A DNA stretch of 64,000 bases from Silurus meridionalis (lineage: Eukaryota; Chordata; Actinopteri; Siluriformes; Siluridae), in NCBI RefSeq assembly GCF_014805685.1, contig NC_060885.1, positions 26,321,132 through 26,385,131 of the forward strand. The letters run 5' to 3'. Position numbers and translations under genes: made by a program. Positions 38,851-54,200 of the stretch are shown here, piece by piece (the first letter of the stretch is position 1; each line of letters begins with the position of its first letter). The notes under the pieces are model-generated. The model was not told the DNA's origin. It made no database searches and worked only from the letters and a program-made list of their open reading frames with translations.

Positions 38851-40094
38851 ACAGAACTATGACTTGTATCAGCACCTGAATGCTACATTATCCAACCACA
38901 TGTCAATAATCACTTACACTTATTCCTTGTCACACTCATTAACACTTTATACAGCCTTACCCTTCACATCACTCACTGTGTCACATTAGTCTTCGTTGGT
39001 TGTTAAGTTCAGTCAGTCTGCTGCATCTTGATCAGGTCCCTAACTCACTTACTCCCTAAATCACTCACTCACCAAGGCAGAGCAGTTGCACAGTTCATCT
39101 GTCCACATGCCCACACACACTGGCTCACATTGCTTGCCTTTACACTCAGGACATGTTCACTATGTGCACCAGTTAGAGGGTTAATCCTGTATACGCAAGG
39201 CTTGTTTATGTTCAACGAAGCATTCATTGGTGTGGTGACTCTGCCCTCTCCTTCTATTTATATAACAGAAATAAAGTCTTAATGTTTAATCTAAATCGTC
39301 TCCTGATCCATTTGGTCATCACCAGCTTTAACCTGAAACAAACTTTTATTTGTACTAACCGAGTAAAAGTGGAACTATTACAGCAGATTCAAAACACTAT
39401 TAAGGTTGGATTTAGTTTTTTTTTACACAGTTGCATTTTATTATCACTCTGGAGTACAATTCCATGTGCCGTCCCAAAGCTCCGAGCAAAATCCAGCAGC
39501 TTCTGGTTGCAAAATTTAATTCAGATAAATTCAATTCTGTTTTAAAAATCAGTTTAGTGTTTAAAAAAATCCCAAATCCTCTTGTTCCATTCCCACAGTG
39601 GTTGGGGCCTAGGACAGACCTGGGCAAACTGCGGCCCTTTGTACGTCCCTGTCCGGCCCACATGAGGCCAATCATAAATTACAGGGATGCACTGAAAATT
39701 CGGCCACCGAAAATTTGCCACCGAAATACAGTGAGGAAAATAAGTATTTGAACACCCTGCTATTTTGCAAGTTCTCCCACTTAGAAACCATGGAGGGGTC
39801 TGAAATTGTCATCGTAGGTGCATGTCCACTGTGAGAGACATAATCTAAAAAAAAAATCCAGAAATCACAATATATGATTTTTAAACTATTTATTTGTATG
39901 ATACAGCTGCAAATAAGTATTTGAACACCTGTCTATCAGCTAGAATTCTGACCCTCAAAGACCTGTTAGTCTGCCTTTAAAATGTCCACCTCCACTACAT
40001 TTATTATCCTAAATTAGATGCACCTGTTTGAGGTCGTTAGCTGCATAAAGACACCTGTCCACCCCATACAATCAGTAAGAATCCAACTACTAAC

Positions 40095-40937
40095 ATGGCC
40101 AAGACCAAAGAGCTGTCCAAAGACACAAGAGACAAAATTGTACACCTCCACAAGGCTGGAAAGGGCTACGGGGAAATTGCCAAGCAGCTTGGTGAAAAAA
40201 GGGCCACTGTTGGAGCAATCATTAGAAAATCGAAGAAGCTAAACATGACTGTCAATCTCCCTCGGACTGGGGCTCCATGCAAGATCTCACCTCGTGGGGT
40301 CTCAATGATCCTAAGGAAGGTGAGAAATCAGAACAGAACTACACGGGAGGAGCTGGTCAATGACCTGAGAAGAGCTGGGACCACTGTTTCCAAGGTTACT
40401 GTTGGTAATACACTAAGACGTCATGGTTTGAAATCATGCATGGCACTGAAGGTCCCCCTGCTTAAACCAGCACATGTCCAGGCACGTCTTAAGTTTGCCA
40501 ATGACCATTTGGATGATCCAGAGGAGTCATGCGAGAAAGTCATGTGGTCAGATGAGACCAAAATAGAACTTTTGGGTCATAATTCCACTAAACGTGTTTG
40601 GAGGAAGAAGAATGATGAGTACCATCCCAAGAACACCATCCCTACTGTGAAGCATGGGGGTGGTAGCATCATGCTTTGGGGGTGTTTTTCTGCACATGGG
40701 ACAGGGCGACTGCACTGTATTAAGGAGAGGATGACCAGGGCCATGTATTGCGAGATTTTGGGGAACAACCTCCTTCCCGCAGTTGAAGATAAGATAAGAT
40801 AAACCTTTATTCGTCCCACAGTGGGGAAATTTCTATGTTACAGCAGCAAGACAAGAAATAAAAATAGATGCAAATATATATAAAAAAAAAAAAAAAAAGA
40901 AGAATATACTAAAAAAATAAAAACAGAAATAAAAATA

Positions 40938-40970
<33 letters not shown>

Positions 40971-42071
40971 AAATAAAAATAAATGCAAATATCTAAAAAT
41001 AATATACATATACTACAATACCAGTATATATACAGTACAATGTAATAATACAAATAGGAAAAACTAAAGTACGCTTTCAAGTCATATTTTAAGGTAGTAT
41101 TGCACGTAAATTGCGGGTAATATTGCACATAATATTGTACCTGATTTGTTTAATAATATTTCACACAGATAAAGTTATTGCACATCTTAAAAAGTAATAG
41201 CAGTGTTGTATGGTGGTGACTGGTTTTACTGGGAACAGCTTTGGTTGTATAGTCTAATAGCAGCAGGGAGAAAAGACCTTCTGTATCGCTCCTTCAGACA
41301 CTTAGGATGTATCAGTCTGTCACTAAAAGAGCTGCTCAGCGATGTAACGGTTTCATACAGGGGTGGAGGTGTTCTGCAGCAATGATGATAGTTTTGTTAC
41401 CATCCTCCTTTCTCCCACCTCCTGTACAGTGTCCAGAGGGAATCCCCAGGACTGAGCTGGCCTTCCTGATCAGCTTGTCTAGTCTCTTCCTGTCTGCAGT
41501 AGATATGCTGCTGCCCCAGCAGACCACTCCATAGAATATGGCTGAGGCTACCACAGAGACAAAAAAGGTCTTCAGTAGCTCTCCCTGTACTCCAAAAGAC
41601 CTTAGTCTCCTCAGCAGAAAGAGTCTGCTCTGCCCTTTCTTGTAGATTGCCTCAGTGTTGTTTGTCCAGTCCAGTTTGTAGTTTAGGTGAACACCCAGGT
41701 ATTTGTAAGAGTCCACTCTCACAATGTCCCTACCCTGAATGTTCACTGGATGGGTTCGAGGCTGGGTCTTCCAACATGACAATGACCCGAAGCACACAGC
41801 CAGGATAACCAATGAGTGGCTCTGTAAGAAGTATATCAAGGTTCTGGCGTGGCCTAGCCAGTTTTCAGACCTAAACCCAATAGAGAATCTTTGGAGGGAG
41901 CTCAAACTCTGTGCTTCTCAGCGACAGGCCAGAAACCTGACTGATCTAGAGAAAATCTGTTTGGAGGAGTGGGCCAAAATCCCTCCTGCAGTGTGTGCAA
42001 ACCTGGTGAAAAACTACAGGAAACGTTTGACCTCTGTAATTGTAAACAAAGGCTACTGTACCAAATATTAA
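40095..42071 (+). pseudogene. Tc1-like transposase split by a LINE insertion
   Basis: Two open halves. 40095-40787 starts [20 protein letters not shown] (paired-like helix-turn-helix), contains [12 protein letters not shown] and the first catalytic Asp in [11 protein letters not shown], and stops at [10 protein letters not shown]. 41750-42071 resumes at [20 protein letters not shown] (second Asp) and [14 protein letters not shown] (final Glu), ending KGYCTKY. The spacing is that of a Tc1 DD34E enzyme. Apart from the insertion both halves are open, so the LINE probably killed a recently active copy. Confidence 0.93.
40788..41748 (-). mobile_element. 5'-truncated LINE inserted in the Tc1 transposase gene
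   Basis: Oriented on minus. The 5' end starts inside the coding region ([20 protein letters not shown]), continues EAIYKKGQSRLFLLRRLRS and SVVASAIFYGVVCWGSSIS, then loses frame. The 3' tail has a short hairpin (CCCCACTGTGGG), AATAAAGG and TATCT repeats at the very end, as in L2/CR1-type LINEs. AT-rich 3' UTR with (AAT)n lies at 40930-40970. Confidence 0.88.
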
Positions 42072-42383
42072 CATTGACTTTCTCAGGTGTTCAAATACTT
42101 ATTTGCAGCTGTATCATACAAATAAATAGTTAAAAAATCATACATTGTGATTTCTGGATTTTTTTTTTTTAGAATATGTCTCTCACAGTGGACATGCACC
42201 TACGATGACAATTTCAGACCCCTCCATGATTTCTAAGTGGGAGAACTTGCAAAATAGCAGGGTGTTCAAATACTTATTTTCCTCACTGTACCTAAATCAC
42301 CGAAACAACACGGCAGAAACACAATTGTAATGACGCAGTAAAAAAAGCGCAGCCAGCACACGGTTATCTGGATTAAAGCCAAC

Positions 42384-42623
42384 ATGTCTGCGGTGTGGAC
42401 TTATTTCAATATCTCGGAGAAAGACCCACGGATAGCAATTTGCAAAACATGCAATGCTGAAATTTCAAGAGGGGGTGTATCTGCAAAGAGTTTCTCCACG
42501 TCGGGTTTAATTTATAACCTGAAATCCAAACATCCTGATTGCCATTCTAAATATGAGAAGAATGCGGCGCAGAAAAGTAAAGCCAATCTGAGCATGCGCA
42601 CTCCGTCTAGCGGACGTTTCTGA
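42384..42623 (+). pseudogene. BED zinc-finger N-terminus of a hAT transposase
   Basis: Encodes MSAVWTYFNISEKDPRIAIC then KTCNAEISRGG and LKSKHPDCHSKY. The C-x2-C ... H-x(n)-H/C pattern and leading aromatic residues are those of a BED DNA-binding finger (ZBED/hAT type). The frame ends after about 80 codons. Downstream text such as KITEFIAL (about 42680) is what normally follows in this family, but the catalytic domain is absent. Confidence 0.75.
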
Positions 42624-43224
42624 AAAGGCAAGAAAGTTTTCCAGTGATGGTGCCAAGGCAAAAGGCATAAAACAAAAAATTACGGAATTCATTGCCTTAG
42701 ATCAGTGGTCGCCAGTGGATCGACAGGTTGATCTTTGAAACATTCCCTGTGGATCCCGAAAATAATAATTATTATAATATAATATTATTCATTACACGGC
42801 TCTTCTTAATGCTGTAGATTAGAACGTTTCATTCACTTGAATGGGCTACCAAACGTTCGGCGGTCAATTAAAAAAATAATTGACCGCTGTCTGTCTGTCA
42901 ATACTATGAATGGTAACAAATAAATAACAATAATTTATAATAATAAATAAAAAACTTTTGTAATTGATTTATTCTTTGAATTGCAATGCATTAATTTTAG
43001 TGAGGGTAGTACACACTCATAGCCATAAATGCAATGGTTCTAATAATTGACAATCTTTTCTCTAAATGTTTCGGTTTTAGATTTTGGCCTTGGTTTCCTC
43101 ATTTTTGGTTTTTGGTTTCCGCCAAGAATTTTAATTTCGGTGCATCCCTAAAATATTATTGTTGGTGTGGCCCTCTGACACAATTCAGGTTTCTCATGTG
43201 GCCCCTTGTAAAAATTAATTGCCC

Positions 43225-45581
<2,357 letters not shown>

Positions 45582-45982
45582 TAAATATGTATCATATTTA
45601 CAGCATGTGATATATATGTAAGCATATGTACAGTGATTAAATATAAAGGCTATAACAGTGCAGAGACGTGTGGACATCATTAAGAGCCTTTGCTATATTT
45701 CCACACGGACAGTTAATGAGGTGATACCGGAGAAACTGCACCGCTTCAAGTCAAGAAGCTTTTATATATATAATCATAGACATTTTACAGATTTGATTGA
45801 TGTATTGGTTTTGTCTGTACGATCAATAAAGAAAAAGTAATTTAAAAGTAATTTAAGTTCGTTTCGCTATTATGAGGGAAAAACCCACAAAACGCCACCT
45901 AGAGGGTTAATTGTGTAAAACATGGCGGATTTGGTGTTTGATTTGAGACTTGGCACATAAAAAAACAAAAGTTTACTGATAG

Positions 45983-46262
45983 ATAAGATAAGATAAACCT
46001 TTATTCGTCCCACAGTGGGGAAATTTCTATGTTACAGCAGCAAGACAAAGAAATAAAATAGATGCAAATATATATAAAAAGAAGAATATACAAAAATAAA
46101 AACAGAAATAAAAATAAATAATAATAACAATAATAATAATAATAATAACAAAGAAATAAAAATAAATGCAAATATCTAAAAATAATATACATATACTACA
46201 ATACCAGTATATATACAGTACAATGTAATAATACAAATAGGAAAAAAAAACAAAAGTACGCT
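45983..46262 (-). mobile_element. LINE 3' tail (same subfamily)
   Basis: About 280 bp matching 40788-41070: AAGATAAGATAAACCTTTAT, the CCCACAGTGGGG hairpin, the (AAT)n 3' UTR and TATATACAGTACAATG. A very short 5'-truncated insertion, third of its type in this 6-kb region. The gaps 45582-45982 and 46263-46765 hold nothing recognised apart from a GT-rich patch at 46680-46745. Confidence 0.85.
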
Positions 46263-46765
46263 TTTTAAGTCATGTCATTAAAATTTAAGTCAAGTCATTA
46301 AAATTATTTTTCGGTTTATTTATTTATTAGAAAAATACTTAAACTCATAACAGTCATTAAACAAACTCAGCACTATAGTAAAACAGGTGTTGTTGATGTC
46401 AGATAAAACTGATTTGTCTCACAGATGAACGGTTACAGTGCATACTGTAAAGAACTGACACAACTGATGGCCAGGGAAAATACAAGTAATAAAAGATGCA
46501 TAAGAAATTCAACAATGTGAGATAATTATGAGGTTAATGTTCTGAAATGTTCTTATTGGTCTCTTAAATAAACACTCATCTTCCGTAAAGAGTAACTGTA
46601 AAGAACACCTTAAACTGTAACATTTAAACATAGATGTGGAATGTGGAAAATTTTGAGCATCTTGAATGTGTGAATGTATGTATGTTTGCATGTGGGTGTG
46701 AGAGAGAGAGCGTTTGCTCGTGCGCATGTGTGTGTGTATGTGTGTGATGTGATTTGAGGCCACAT

Positions 46766-49384
46766 CTAATTAAGTGTTTCACATATTTCTTCCCAAACAG
46801 ACACAATAATTTCCTTGTGACGTTTGGTCACTGGTACAGGCTCAGGGATTAGGCCTATGACATTCTTGGTTTGGTACCAGATTATGTCATCCCTTAGAGG
46901 CCAAAAAAAACGATTGAGACCAACACGGCTCATGGTTTTAACCAGAGCACCACTGTAGACATCAGTATCCTGTATGATGCCAGGATAAATATCTCCATCA
47001 TACTTCACAGCACACCACTGACCAACGTGTCCCTCGTTCAAGTCCACAATATGCCGCAGACCTATTTGAGGTGTGTCAGGATGCGATGTACTGGTTGAGG
47101 GAGAAGCTTCGTCCCAATGCTGGAACATGACTGTTTCTGGATTGAAACATTTGCAGTCATGAGGTGCAGAGCAAAAGCAACTGAGGATTCTCCATGACAT
47201 TTGGCTTGGGCTAGCAGAGGTTATCTGAAAGGAGAGGAAAAACTGTTAAGGCATGAACTTAGTTCATGTAAAATTATTTGTTTGAGACGACTGTGGACTG
47301 TCAACCATTACCTGATGAATCTTCATTGTGCCACGGATTGTTTGTAGCTCGGATTGCACATGAATGTCCATACACTCAATTTCCTCTGGCTCAACATAGA
47401 AGAGCTCTGTGGCAGACTTTTGCTGTTGAAGCTCCTCAAAGAGCACCCGAGCATTTGGTATGTCCTTTCCTCTAGCTATGATGTCATCAGCTCTTCTTTT
47501 CACTGCTGCTCCTATCCCATCAGCAGGGCCTTTTCCATGGCCAGCCTCCAGAAAGTTCCAAGTGAGTTTCTTCCAGCCCATCTGAAATGGAATGTTGGTG
47601 AAGAAGTAAAAATTCTTTTTGGAGCGGTATTGGGTGGTCGGCCCATCACTGACCACATGTAGCACTGAAGCAGTGGGGTATTGATCCTTCAGGAAAGTGA
47701 GGACTTTTGATAGATGTGCCCAAATAGCACAGGGGTCATGACGAAAAGAGGAGCTGATTGAGCAGAATGAAATCACACTGTTTTTGGTGTAGGCCACACC
47801 AGTGTGAAGTGAGGCCTGTTTATGCGAATCACCAAAATGTACAGCTTGGATTTCGCTGCTGTACTTGCAGAGAAAATTCTCTGCAAAGTCAATATGGAGG
47901 ACAACCTCATCTTCACTCAGATTCTCTTTTAAACCACGAAGAGCAGCATATTGGTGTCTGATGTTATAGACATGTTTGCCAAGTTTTTCTTTTAGTCCTA
48001 AGCGAAAGTCCTCAAGCAAAGTATGCAAAGTACCTGTAACCTTCTCTTTAACTGTTAAATGGACTGTGAATTTTTCTTCACTACCATCTTTCTTTTTCTT
48101 CAGTCTCTCCTCAGCTTTTCCCTTCCACTCATACCAAAATGTTTGGGTCCCAGGGTCAAAGGTTGAGATTTCCAATTCTTTGGCTTCACAAACGGTACAT
48201 TCCCTGTACATACATTGCTTGGTATAGTTTGGCGAACAGCACAGGGATACAATCAGATCTTCAATGTTGCTGCTTTTAATGACTTTATGATAAAGCAGCT
48301 TGTCTGCCATACTCTGCAGATTGGCATGTGTCTTGCAGAGGCAAGTGTCTCTATCATTAACTGTGGGCTTTACAATCCAAAATGGACGTCTCTTACAGAA
48401 CTCACTGTTAGAAATTTTGATGTCAGGATACTCCTTTCGAAACTTCTTATGGAGTTTTTCCAGAGGCTCATTCAGAAATCTTTTCTGTCTTTTTGTCTTT
48501 TTCTTGGTCACAGTGTCCTTCTTTCCAGTTGATGCTCTGCTATTCTCATCTCTTTCTAAGAATTGTTTTATTTTTTCTTCTGTGGCTGGGCTAATGCTGT
48601 TCTTTTGTTTCCTCCGTGTGTAAGTAAATGCTGTTGTCCTTTTTTCGTTACTTCTCATTCTTCTGGGTGAAAAGCCAAATTCCCTTTGGGCCATTTTCAG
48701 TAGTCGATACTTCTTAAGGACTTTTCCTGCCATTATTTTGGAAATGATGTGTTTGTCCCTGTCTGAGTGGAGATTTTTATATCTGTCTCTCAATTCAGTG
48801 ATCAGAGCACTGTGAAAAACTAAAGTTCCTTGTAGAGTGCTACGTGCTGTTACCATTTGCCGTTTGGATTTTGTATTTGGAGAGTCAGCCTGCCTCATTT
48901 TTTTCCTCAGTCTCATATACCGCTGGCGGTATTTCTGTGCCTTTCGCAAAGCTTTCTCAAGCTTGGTGTTACTCTCATACAGTGCTGCATACACTTTTTG
49001 TCGGTTTCTTGCTACCCTTTTCCTTCCCCTCTGATTTTGGGATTGAGATTGGGCAGAAGGTGGTGTGGGGGTCAGGTCAACATCCTGTTCTGGCTGCAAG
49101 ACAACATCAGGAGAGTGTGGCGGTGTGGTGGTGGAATGGTAGGCCTGCATTGTGAGGGTTTTTTTAATCTCCTCTCGTCTATTTCTTTGATTGATTCTCC
49201 ATTGTCTCCTTTGTTTGCGTTGCTCCCTCTTTGACAGATCTGCAATTGCTTTTACAACTCCTTTTTCCTTTTTCCTCAGGTATCTCTCCCTGTCTCTTTT
49301 AAGTCTCTCTTCATATTTTATAGGGTCAGCTTTTATTTTGTCCCTATAGACCTGTGACCTTTCTTTTGTTGTCTTAGGTGGCAT
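46766..49384 (-). CDS. two-exon transposase-like gene, 843 aa, intact
   Basis: Exon 1 is 47312-49384 (691 codons, start MPPKTTKERSQVYRDKIKAD). An 87-bp GT-AG intron (donor CATCAG|GTAATG, acceptor CCTTTCAG|ATAACC) joins in frame to exon 2, 46766-47224 (152 codons). Residues 1-270 are basic and Gln/Ser/Pro-rich with predicted helices. Residues 348-400 hold a Cys/His cluster (CLCKTHAN ... CC ... C ... CTVC). A conserved-looking core has VVLHIDFAEN (Asp499), LHVVSDGPTTQYRSKKNFYF (Asp580) and FLEAGHGKGPADGIG (Glu613, His616, Asp622), arranged like a DDE/RNase H-fold enzyme. Exon 2 has a second Cys cluster (LSCFCSAPHDCKCF) and an SH3/chromo-like part (VGQWCAVKYDGDIYPGII ... FFWPLRDDIIWY). I recall similar unnamed proteins repeated in fish and invertebrate genomes. 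Function is inferred only: transposase or a gene derived from one. Confidence 0.8.
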
Positions 49385-49543
49385 CTTAAAAATAAATAAA
49401 AAAGAAATCAATTAATATAAAAGTAATATAATTTAGAAATAAAATATTATAATATAAATATAAAAGTATTGTAATATATTATAATATAAAAGTATTACAC
49501 AAATTTACTCTCACAATCCATATCAATTGTACTTTTTAACCAT

Positions 49544-49970
49544 AAATGTCATTTCCACCACATGCTGTCTTTTCCACCACAGAGGGCAGTGTGTTGGAAA
49601 TGACTGTGGTGGAAATGACATTTCTGTAGTTTTTTGTGAAAAAATGGAAGATAGCTTCACTGATTAGCTTTGAATTAATACTTAGCATGTGATGTATGCA
49701 AAATACTCTTATTTAACTTAAAATTTTAGCTTTTAAAAACACCCTTGAAGATACAGCATGTTTGGAAATGACGTAGAATAAATATATTAACTGGTCTAGC
49801 AATATTTACCTTGATTTTTCTTCACTTGTTGTTGATGAAAATTTAAAATTCCCTCCAAGTCCATCATGTGCTCTGATGTCCCTGAATGTTTCCATAGACA
49901 AAACCTAAACAATCTTTCACACAAACTTTTTAAAGGGACATAACAGCATTGTGGTGGAAATGACACCAAT
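49544..49970. promoter_or_regulatory. inverted and repeated GTGGTGGAAATGACA motif
   Basis: A perfect 19-bp inverted repeat lies at 49544-49562 and 49605-49623 (arms AAATGTCATTTCCACCACA and its complement). Partial copies lie within its loop (TTTTCCACCACAG at 49570, TTGGAAATGACTG at 49594) and a further direct copy (TGTGGTGGAAATGACACC) near 49950. All lie 160-590 bp upstream of the transposase-like start. Possible protein-binding array or subterminal repeats; no matching copy was found downstream of the gene. From 49971 to 50940 nothing else is recognised. Confidence 0.6.
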
Positions 49971-50940
49971 ACTGTGTGACAGCTATATTTTGTATAAAAA
50001 GTATTATTGACATTAGTCTCAGATTAATTACTATAATGTATTTTAATAATTTTACTAGTGTTTAATTCAGGTACATTAATAGTTACCAGATAAGTCATAT
50101 TTTTAAACTGTATTTTCATTGTTGAAGTTTAAAAGTCTGGGTGTGCGACAAACAGTGATTTTGGCACCTATAAGGAGGTTGTAAAGTATGAAAAAATCTT
50201 AATAGAAAGGTAGTACATTTTTTTAAAAGGTGTTTTTATTGATAGTTCCACAAAGAAAAAAGAATTTGTCAAAAATGATAGGTTTTTTTTTAAATATGAT
50301 CAAAGAACATAAAAGTGCCCATAGTCTAAGAATCACCCATAAATATGAACTCAATGTTTCCTATTGCAAATACACAGAAACACAGAGAGACGAGAACAAG
50401 CTTCTACCTGCACAACATTCAAAACCTCAAACAGGACAACATCAAGGACTGGAGTCTAACACACACTATTCAACCTGATTCCATACATACACAAGCATCT
50501 AAAACACTTCTACATGCATCTTTCTGATATATTTCTCTTGTCTACACTTTATCAGAAACACTTGTTTTCTGCCCTCTGGTTTATATAAATTCTGCTTATC
50601 TGGGTAAATTCTGTTTCTATTTCTATCACAGCTGTATAATGCAGACTGTTCTATTTAAAATTTATAGACCAGAGCTCCAAATAGACGAGATTTTAATGAG
50701 CTTTATGGTAGGATCAACCCCCAGCTGGGTAACTCCTGGTAACGAGTCGGTGGGAGCAAGAGAAAAAGATCTCAATGTAAAAGAGGGGATTCAGGTACGT
50801 GTGTGTGCGTGCTCTGTGTGTTTGTGTGTGTGTGTGTGCGCGCAAAATTGTAAATTCTATACTGTAAATGTTATTACCAAAACGTGTATAACCTTTATAA
50901 TGCCCTCACATTGTTCACCATGACACATGGAATAAATTGG

Positions 50941-50945
<5 letters not shown>

Positions 50946-50989
<44 letters not shown>

Positions 50990-51145
50990 CTAGGCTGAAG
51001 GTCACTGATGGGTGATGAACATACTGATTTATTTCAATTGTGTGTGGAATAATAATGAAAATGCAATGAGGTAAAATGTGAGATTTGGGTTTCTGTGAAG
51101 GTGTGTAGCTTCAGGGTGATGGAACACACTAAAATGAACGCCCAT

Positions 51146-51188
<43 letters not shown>

Positions 51189-51428
51189 TCACTAACACTT
51201 CCTCACTCACACACATGATAAAGTAGGTGAAGGTAACGATGGAGGAAGATGAATACGGAAAAGAGAAGGAGGAGAAATGGGGGATAGAGGAGGAAGAGAA
51301 AAAGGGAATCAGTATAAAGGGAAAACATCAGAGTGTCTGAGTACTTTCATGTTGTTTTCCCATCAGATGTTAATTAAGTCACTGACTTCCAAAACTCACT
51401 TACTACTTAACTTAACTTACTGATACGT

Positions 51429-51483
<55 letters not shown>

Positions 51484-51814
51484 ATTATGAGTTCTCCCTG
51501 TTTTGTATTTTGTTTTTTATCAGTGATGATCTCACCTCATTAAATTTCATTATACTTGTGTGTGTGTGTTCTTCATCAGGGAAATCGAAACTGAGCATCA
51601 ATGCACTGATCTCTGTTCAGTATTCCTTTCCTGAAATACAATAAGGCCTGAAATTACTATCACCATATAAAGCTCATAACCTATCGTTCATCATCACTTC
51701 ATCACTCCGCCTGTGTGTGTGTGTGTGTGTATGTCTGTTCATCTGTTTTTCGTTTTCTGTTTCTCAGTAATTTTTCTCTCAGCAGATGCTGTGACTTGTG
51801 TGATAATGAGAGCA

Positions 51815-51858
<44 letters not shown>

Positions 51859-51984
51859 TAATCCAGAAAATGGTCCACACATTGTTTCTGTATGGTGGGG
51901 CATTGTGGGAATCAAATTGAGGAAATGAGGAATTAAATCACTTGCTTTGTCTTTGTCTTTTTTTTTTTTACTTTTGCACCATTT

Positions 51985-52035
<51 letters not shown>

Positions 52036-52197
52036 CTTTTGGTGTCATCTTGCTTGCTCTGTAGCTTTCTCTCCTCCTGTCTGTCTCTCTTTGAAGCTGT
52101 TGCAGATCAGGAACATGGACAGCTCTAAAGAGAATTGCATTAATTTATGTGGAGGGTTAGATAAGTGTAGATCTGTATATTTGAGCATGGTCAAATG

Positions 52198-52269
<72 letters not shown>

Positions 52270-52368
52270 TTGCTGGAGACCTGCGGAACTAAAGCAGCAT
52301 TTAAGTTGCTGCATGTTACTGCACAGGAGAAGACAGCTGAGTCGACCCAGATCTTCCTTTTCCTCTTT

Positions 52369-52414
<46 letters not shown>

Positions 52415-52672
52415 CAGTCTTCTGAAATAAAAATGAAATGCGAAACACAAAAGCGATAAAACCCCACTTTGCTGCAACAATAACTCTGTGTGTGTCTGTG
52501 TGTGTTGTGCTCTGTAAAATAATATTTTTATATTTTATATCTTTAAATATAAAAGCTATTTTTTAAAGGCTCTGTTTATTTTTGATTGCTGATATTTCCA
52601 GGGTTTAAGTATTGTTGTCCTTTGGGACACCTCTACTGAAGAGAGTGTGATGTGGCCTATATAGTAGCTTGT

Positions 52673-52710
<38 letters not shown>

Positions 52711-52732
52711 GTAAGAAAGTGTTAGTGATGTG

Positions 52733-52795
<63 letters not shown>

Positions 52796-53199
52796 TATCA
52801 GTAAGGAAGTGTTAGTGGTGATGCAGGGTTTGTGGAAATGGTTCCTTAGACTGTTGTTGGTGGAATGATGAGTGAGTGAGGAAAAGATTTGGTCCACAGA
52901 TCAGCGGTGCCCCATATTAGGCTCAGGGCCGTGATTTTGCTGAGGCATGAATATTTAACTTCAGAGACGAAGATAAACTCGTCTGCCCATCAGCGTGGAC
53001 CTGCAGGTGTCCAGACCAGGAAAGGAATTATTTATTGATGGAAAATAAATAAACGAGCTTCATTTTGCTGAGCGATTGGAGAGTCAGCGCCTCGCTGTGT
53101 AATGAGGATGAGCTGCTGAAATGTATATCAGTTTGTACATGAAGCATACAAACAGAAATGGAAGCCATAAATCACATTATTCACGCAAGGAGCAACTCC

Positions 53200-53250
<51 letters not shown>
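50946..53250. repeat. microsatellite-dense region
   Basis: Tracts at 50946-50990 (AC), 51151-51186 (AC), 51431-51481 (AC), 51713-51731 (TG), 51817-51854 (AC), 51984-52030 (TC), 52201-52265 (AC), 52373-52411 (TG), 52678-52708 (TG), 52738-52791 (TG) and 53203-53249 (AC). No gene was seen between them. Confidence 0.94.
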
Positions 53251-53253
<3 letters not shown>

Positions 53254-54049
53254 CACACTCTTACAATACCAACAGCACTGTTAAATAAAACCATTCAAAT
53301 GACCAAATATGACACAGAAGCAGATGTAGGATTTTAGCCCTACAGTTGTTATTTGTTCATCAATCACAGTGATTATTACACACAAACACACACAAACACA
53401 CACATACTTGTACACACGTTGACTAGTGTAAAGATTTTTTCTTCTAACTGTGGTGTGTGCAACCCTCTTTAATTCTTTAGCGAGTGACTCATGTCCTAAT
53501 TCTGTCTCTCTGATGACTCGCTTCACTCCCAGCAGCTCCGTCACTACAGTGTCTCAACCTGAATGTCTAAACCCTGCCCATCAGCACAAACCCCTCCTAC
53601 TGCTCTTCAACTCCAGCAACTGCTGTAGGTTAATTATTTGTACTTTTCCACCTGTTTGTATGTGTTAGTTAGTTCATTCGTTTCACAAGCAGATTTCTGT
53701 GGAGGATATCCTCAAATATGCAGTAAAAAGGAGAAATGTTTTTCTCTGGATCACTGACAGCTTTTCAGGATTTCAACCTTCCTTGGTTCTTCCATCACCA
53801 CCATCCTGCTATGTTCTCTTCACTGTAGCTGCACTCATCAGATTTGCTCATCTCACTGATTTACAAAGACAAAAAATTGACCATCATCGCTAAACCCCTT
53901 CATCCTCTACCTCTGCTCCACTGATCCCTCCATCCTCAACCACTGGTCCATGCTCAGTCCACTCTTAAACAATGCTCTTTTAATCCCTCCATCTTCTACT
54001 GCTTCACACTGCCTCCGATCCTTAACCACTGCTCTACTGGTCCCACCAT

Positions 54050-54200
54050 CTCTCCAGGTGCAAGAACGGAGACTCTTTTCTCTTCCAGCACCAAGGTTGT
54101 GGAACAAACTTCCACTTGATGTCTGATCAGCTAAATCTCTAGTAGTCTTCAAACCACATTTAAACATGTACTTCTTTAAGAGGTTCATAAATTAACACTT
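54050..54200 (+). mobile_element. LINE 3'-end remnant
   Basis: Plus-strand translation near 54057-54195 reads VQERRLFSLPAPRLWNKLPL, then SAKSLVVFKPHLNMYFFKRF, a C-terminal signature common to fish jockey-type LINEs (RLWNxLPxxVR ... FKxxLKTxLF). One in-frame stop. The region 53250-54050 and 54200-54900 shows nothing else I recognise. Confidence 0.6.

Larger units (their letters stand above)
39729..42288 (+). mobile_element. Tc1-like transposon with long IR/DR ends, interrupted by a LINE
   Basis: Inverted repeats of about 203 bp (39729-39931 and 42085-42288), each with an outer and an inner copy of AATAAGTATTTGAACACC, are flanked by TA (39727-39728 and 42289-42290). Removing the LINE insertion leaves about 1.6 kb, normal for fish Tc1-like elements. 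Well preserved, so relatively young. Confidence 0.95.
39682..43150 (+). mobile_element. hAT-like transposon remnant with BED finger, hosting a Tc1-like element
   Basis: The ends are inverted: CAGGGATGCACTGAAAATT at 39682 and AATTTCGGTGCATCCCTA ending 43150. The flanking 8-mers ATAAATTA and AAATATTA match at six of eight positions, a plausible decayed hAT target duplication. The interior contains a BED-type zinc-finger coding start at 42384. Most of the transposase is missing. Sequence between the left end and 39728 belongs to this element; the Tc1-like element then interrupts it. Confidence 0.68.

Noticed and set aside
47278..49234. Plus-strand frames of 65-125 codons
   Set aside because: Antisense of the 843-residue transposase-like gene.
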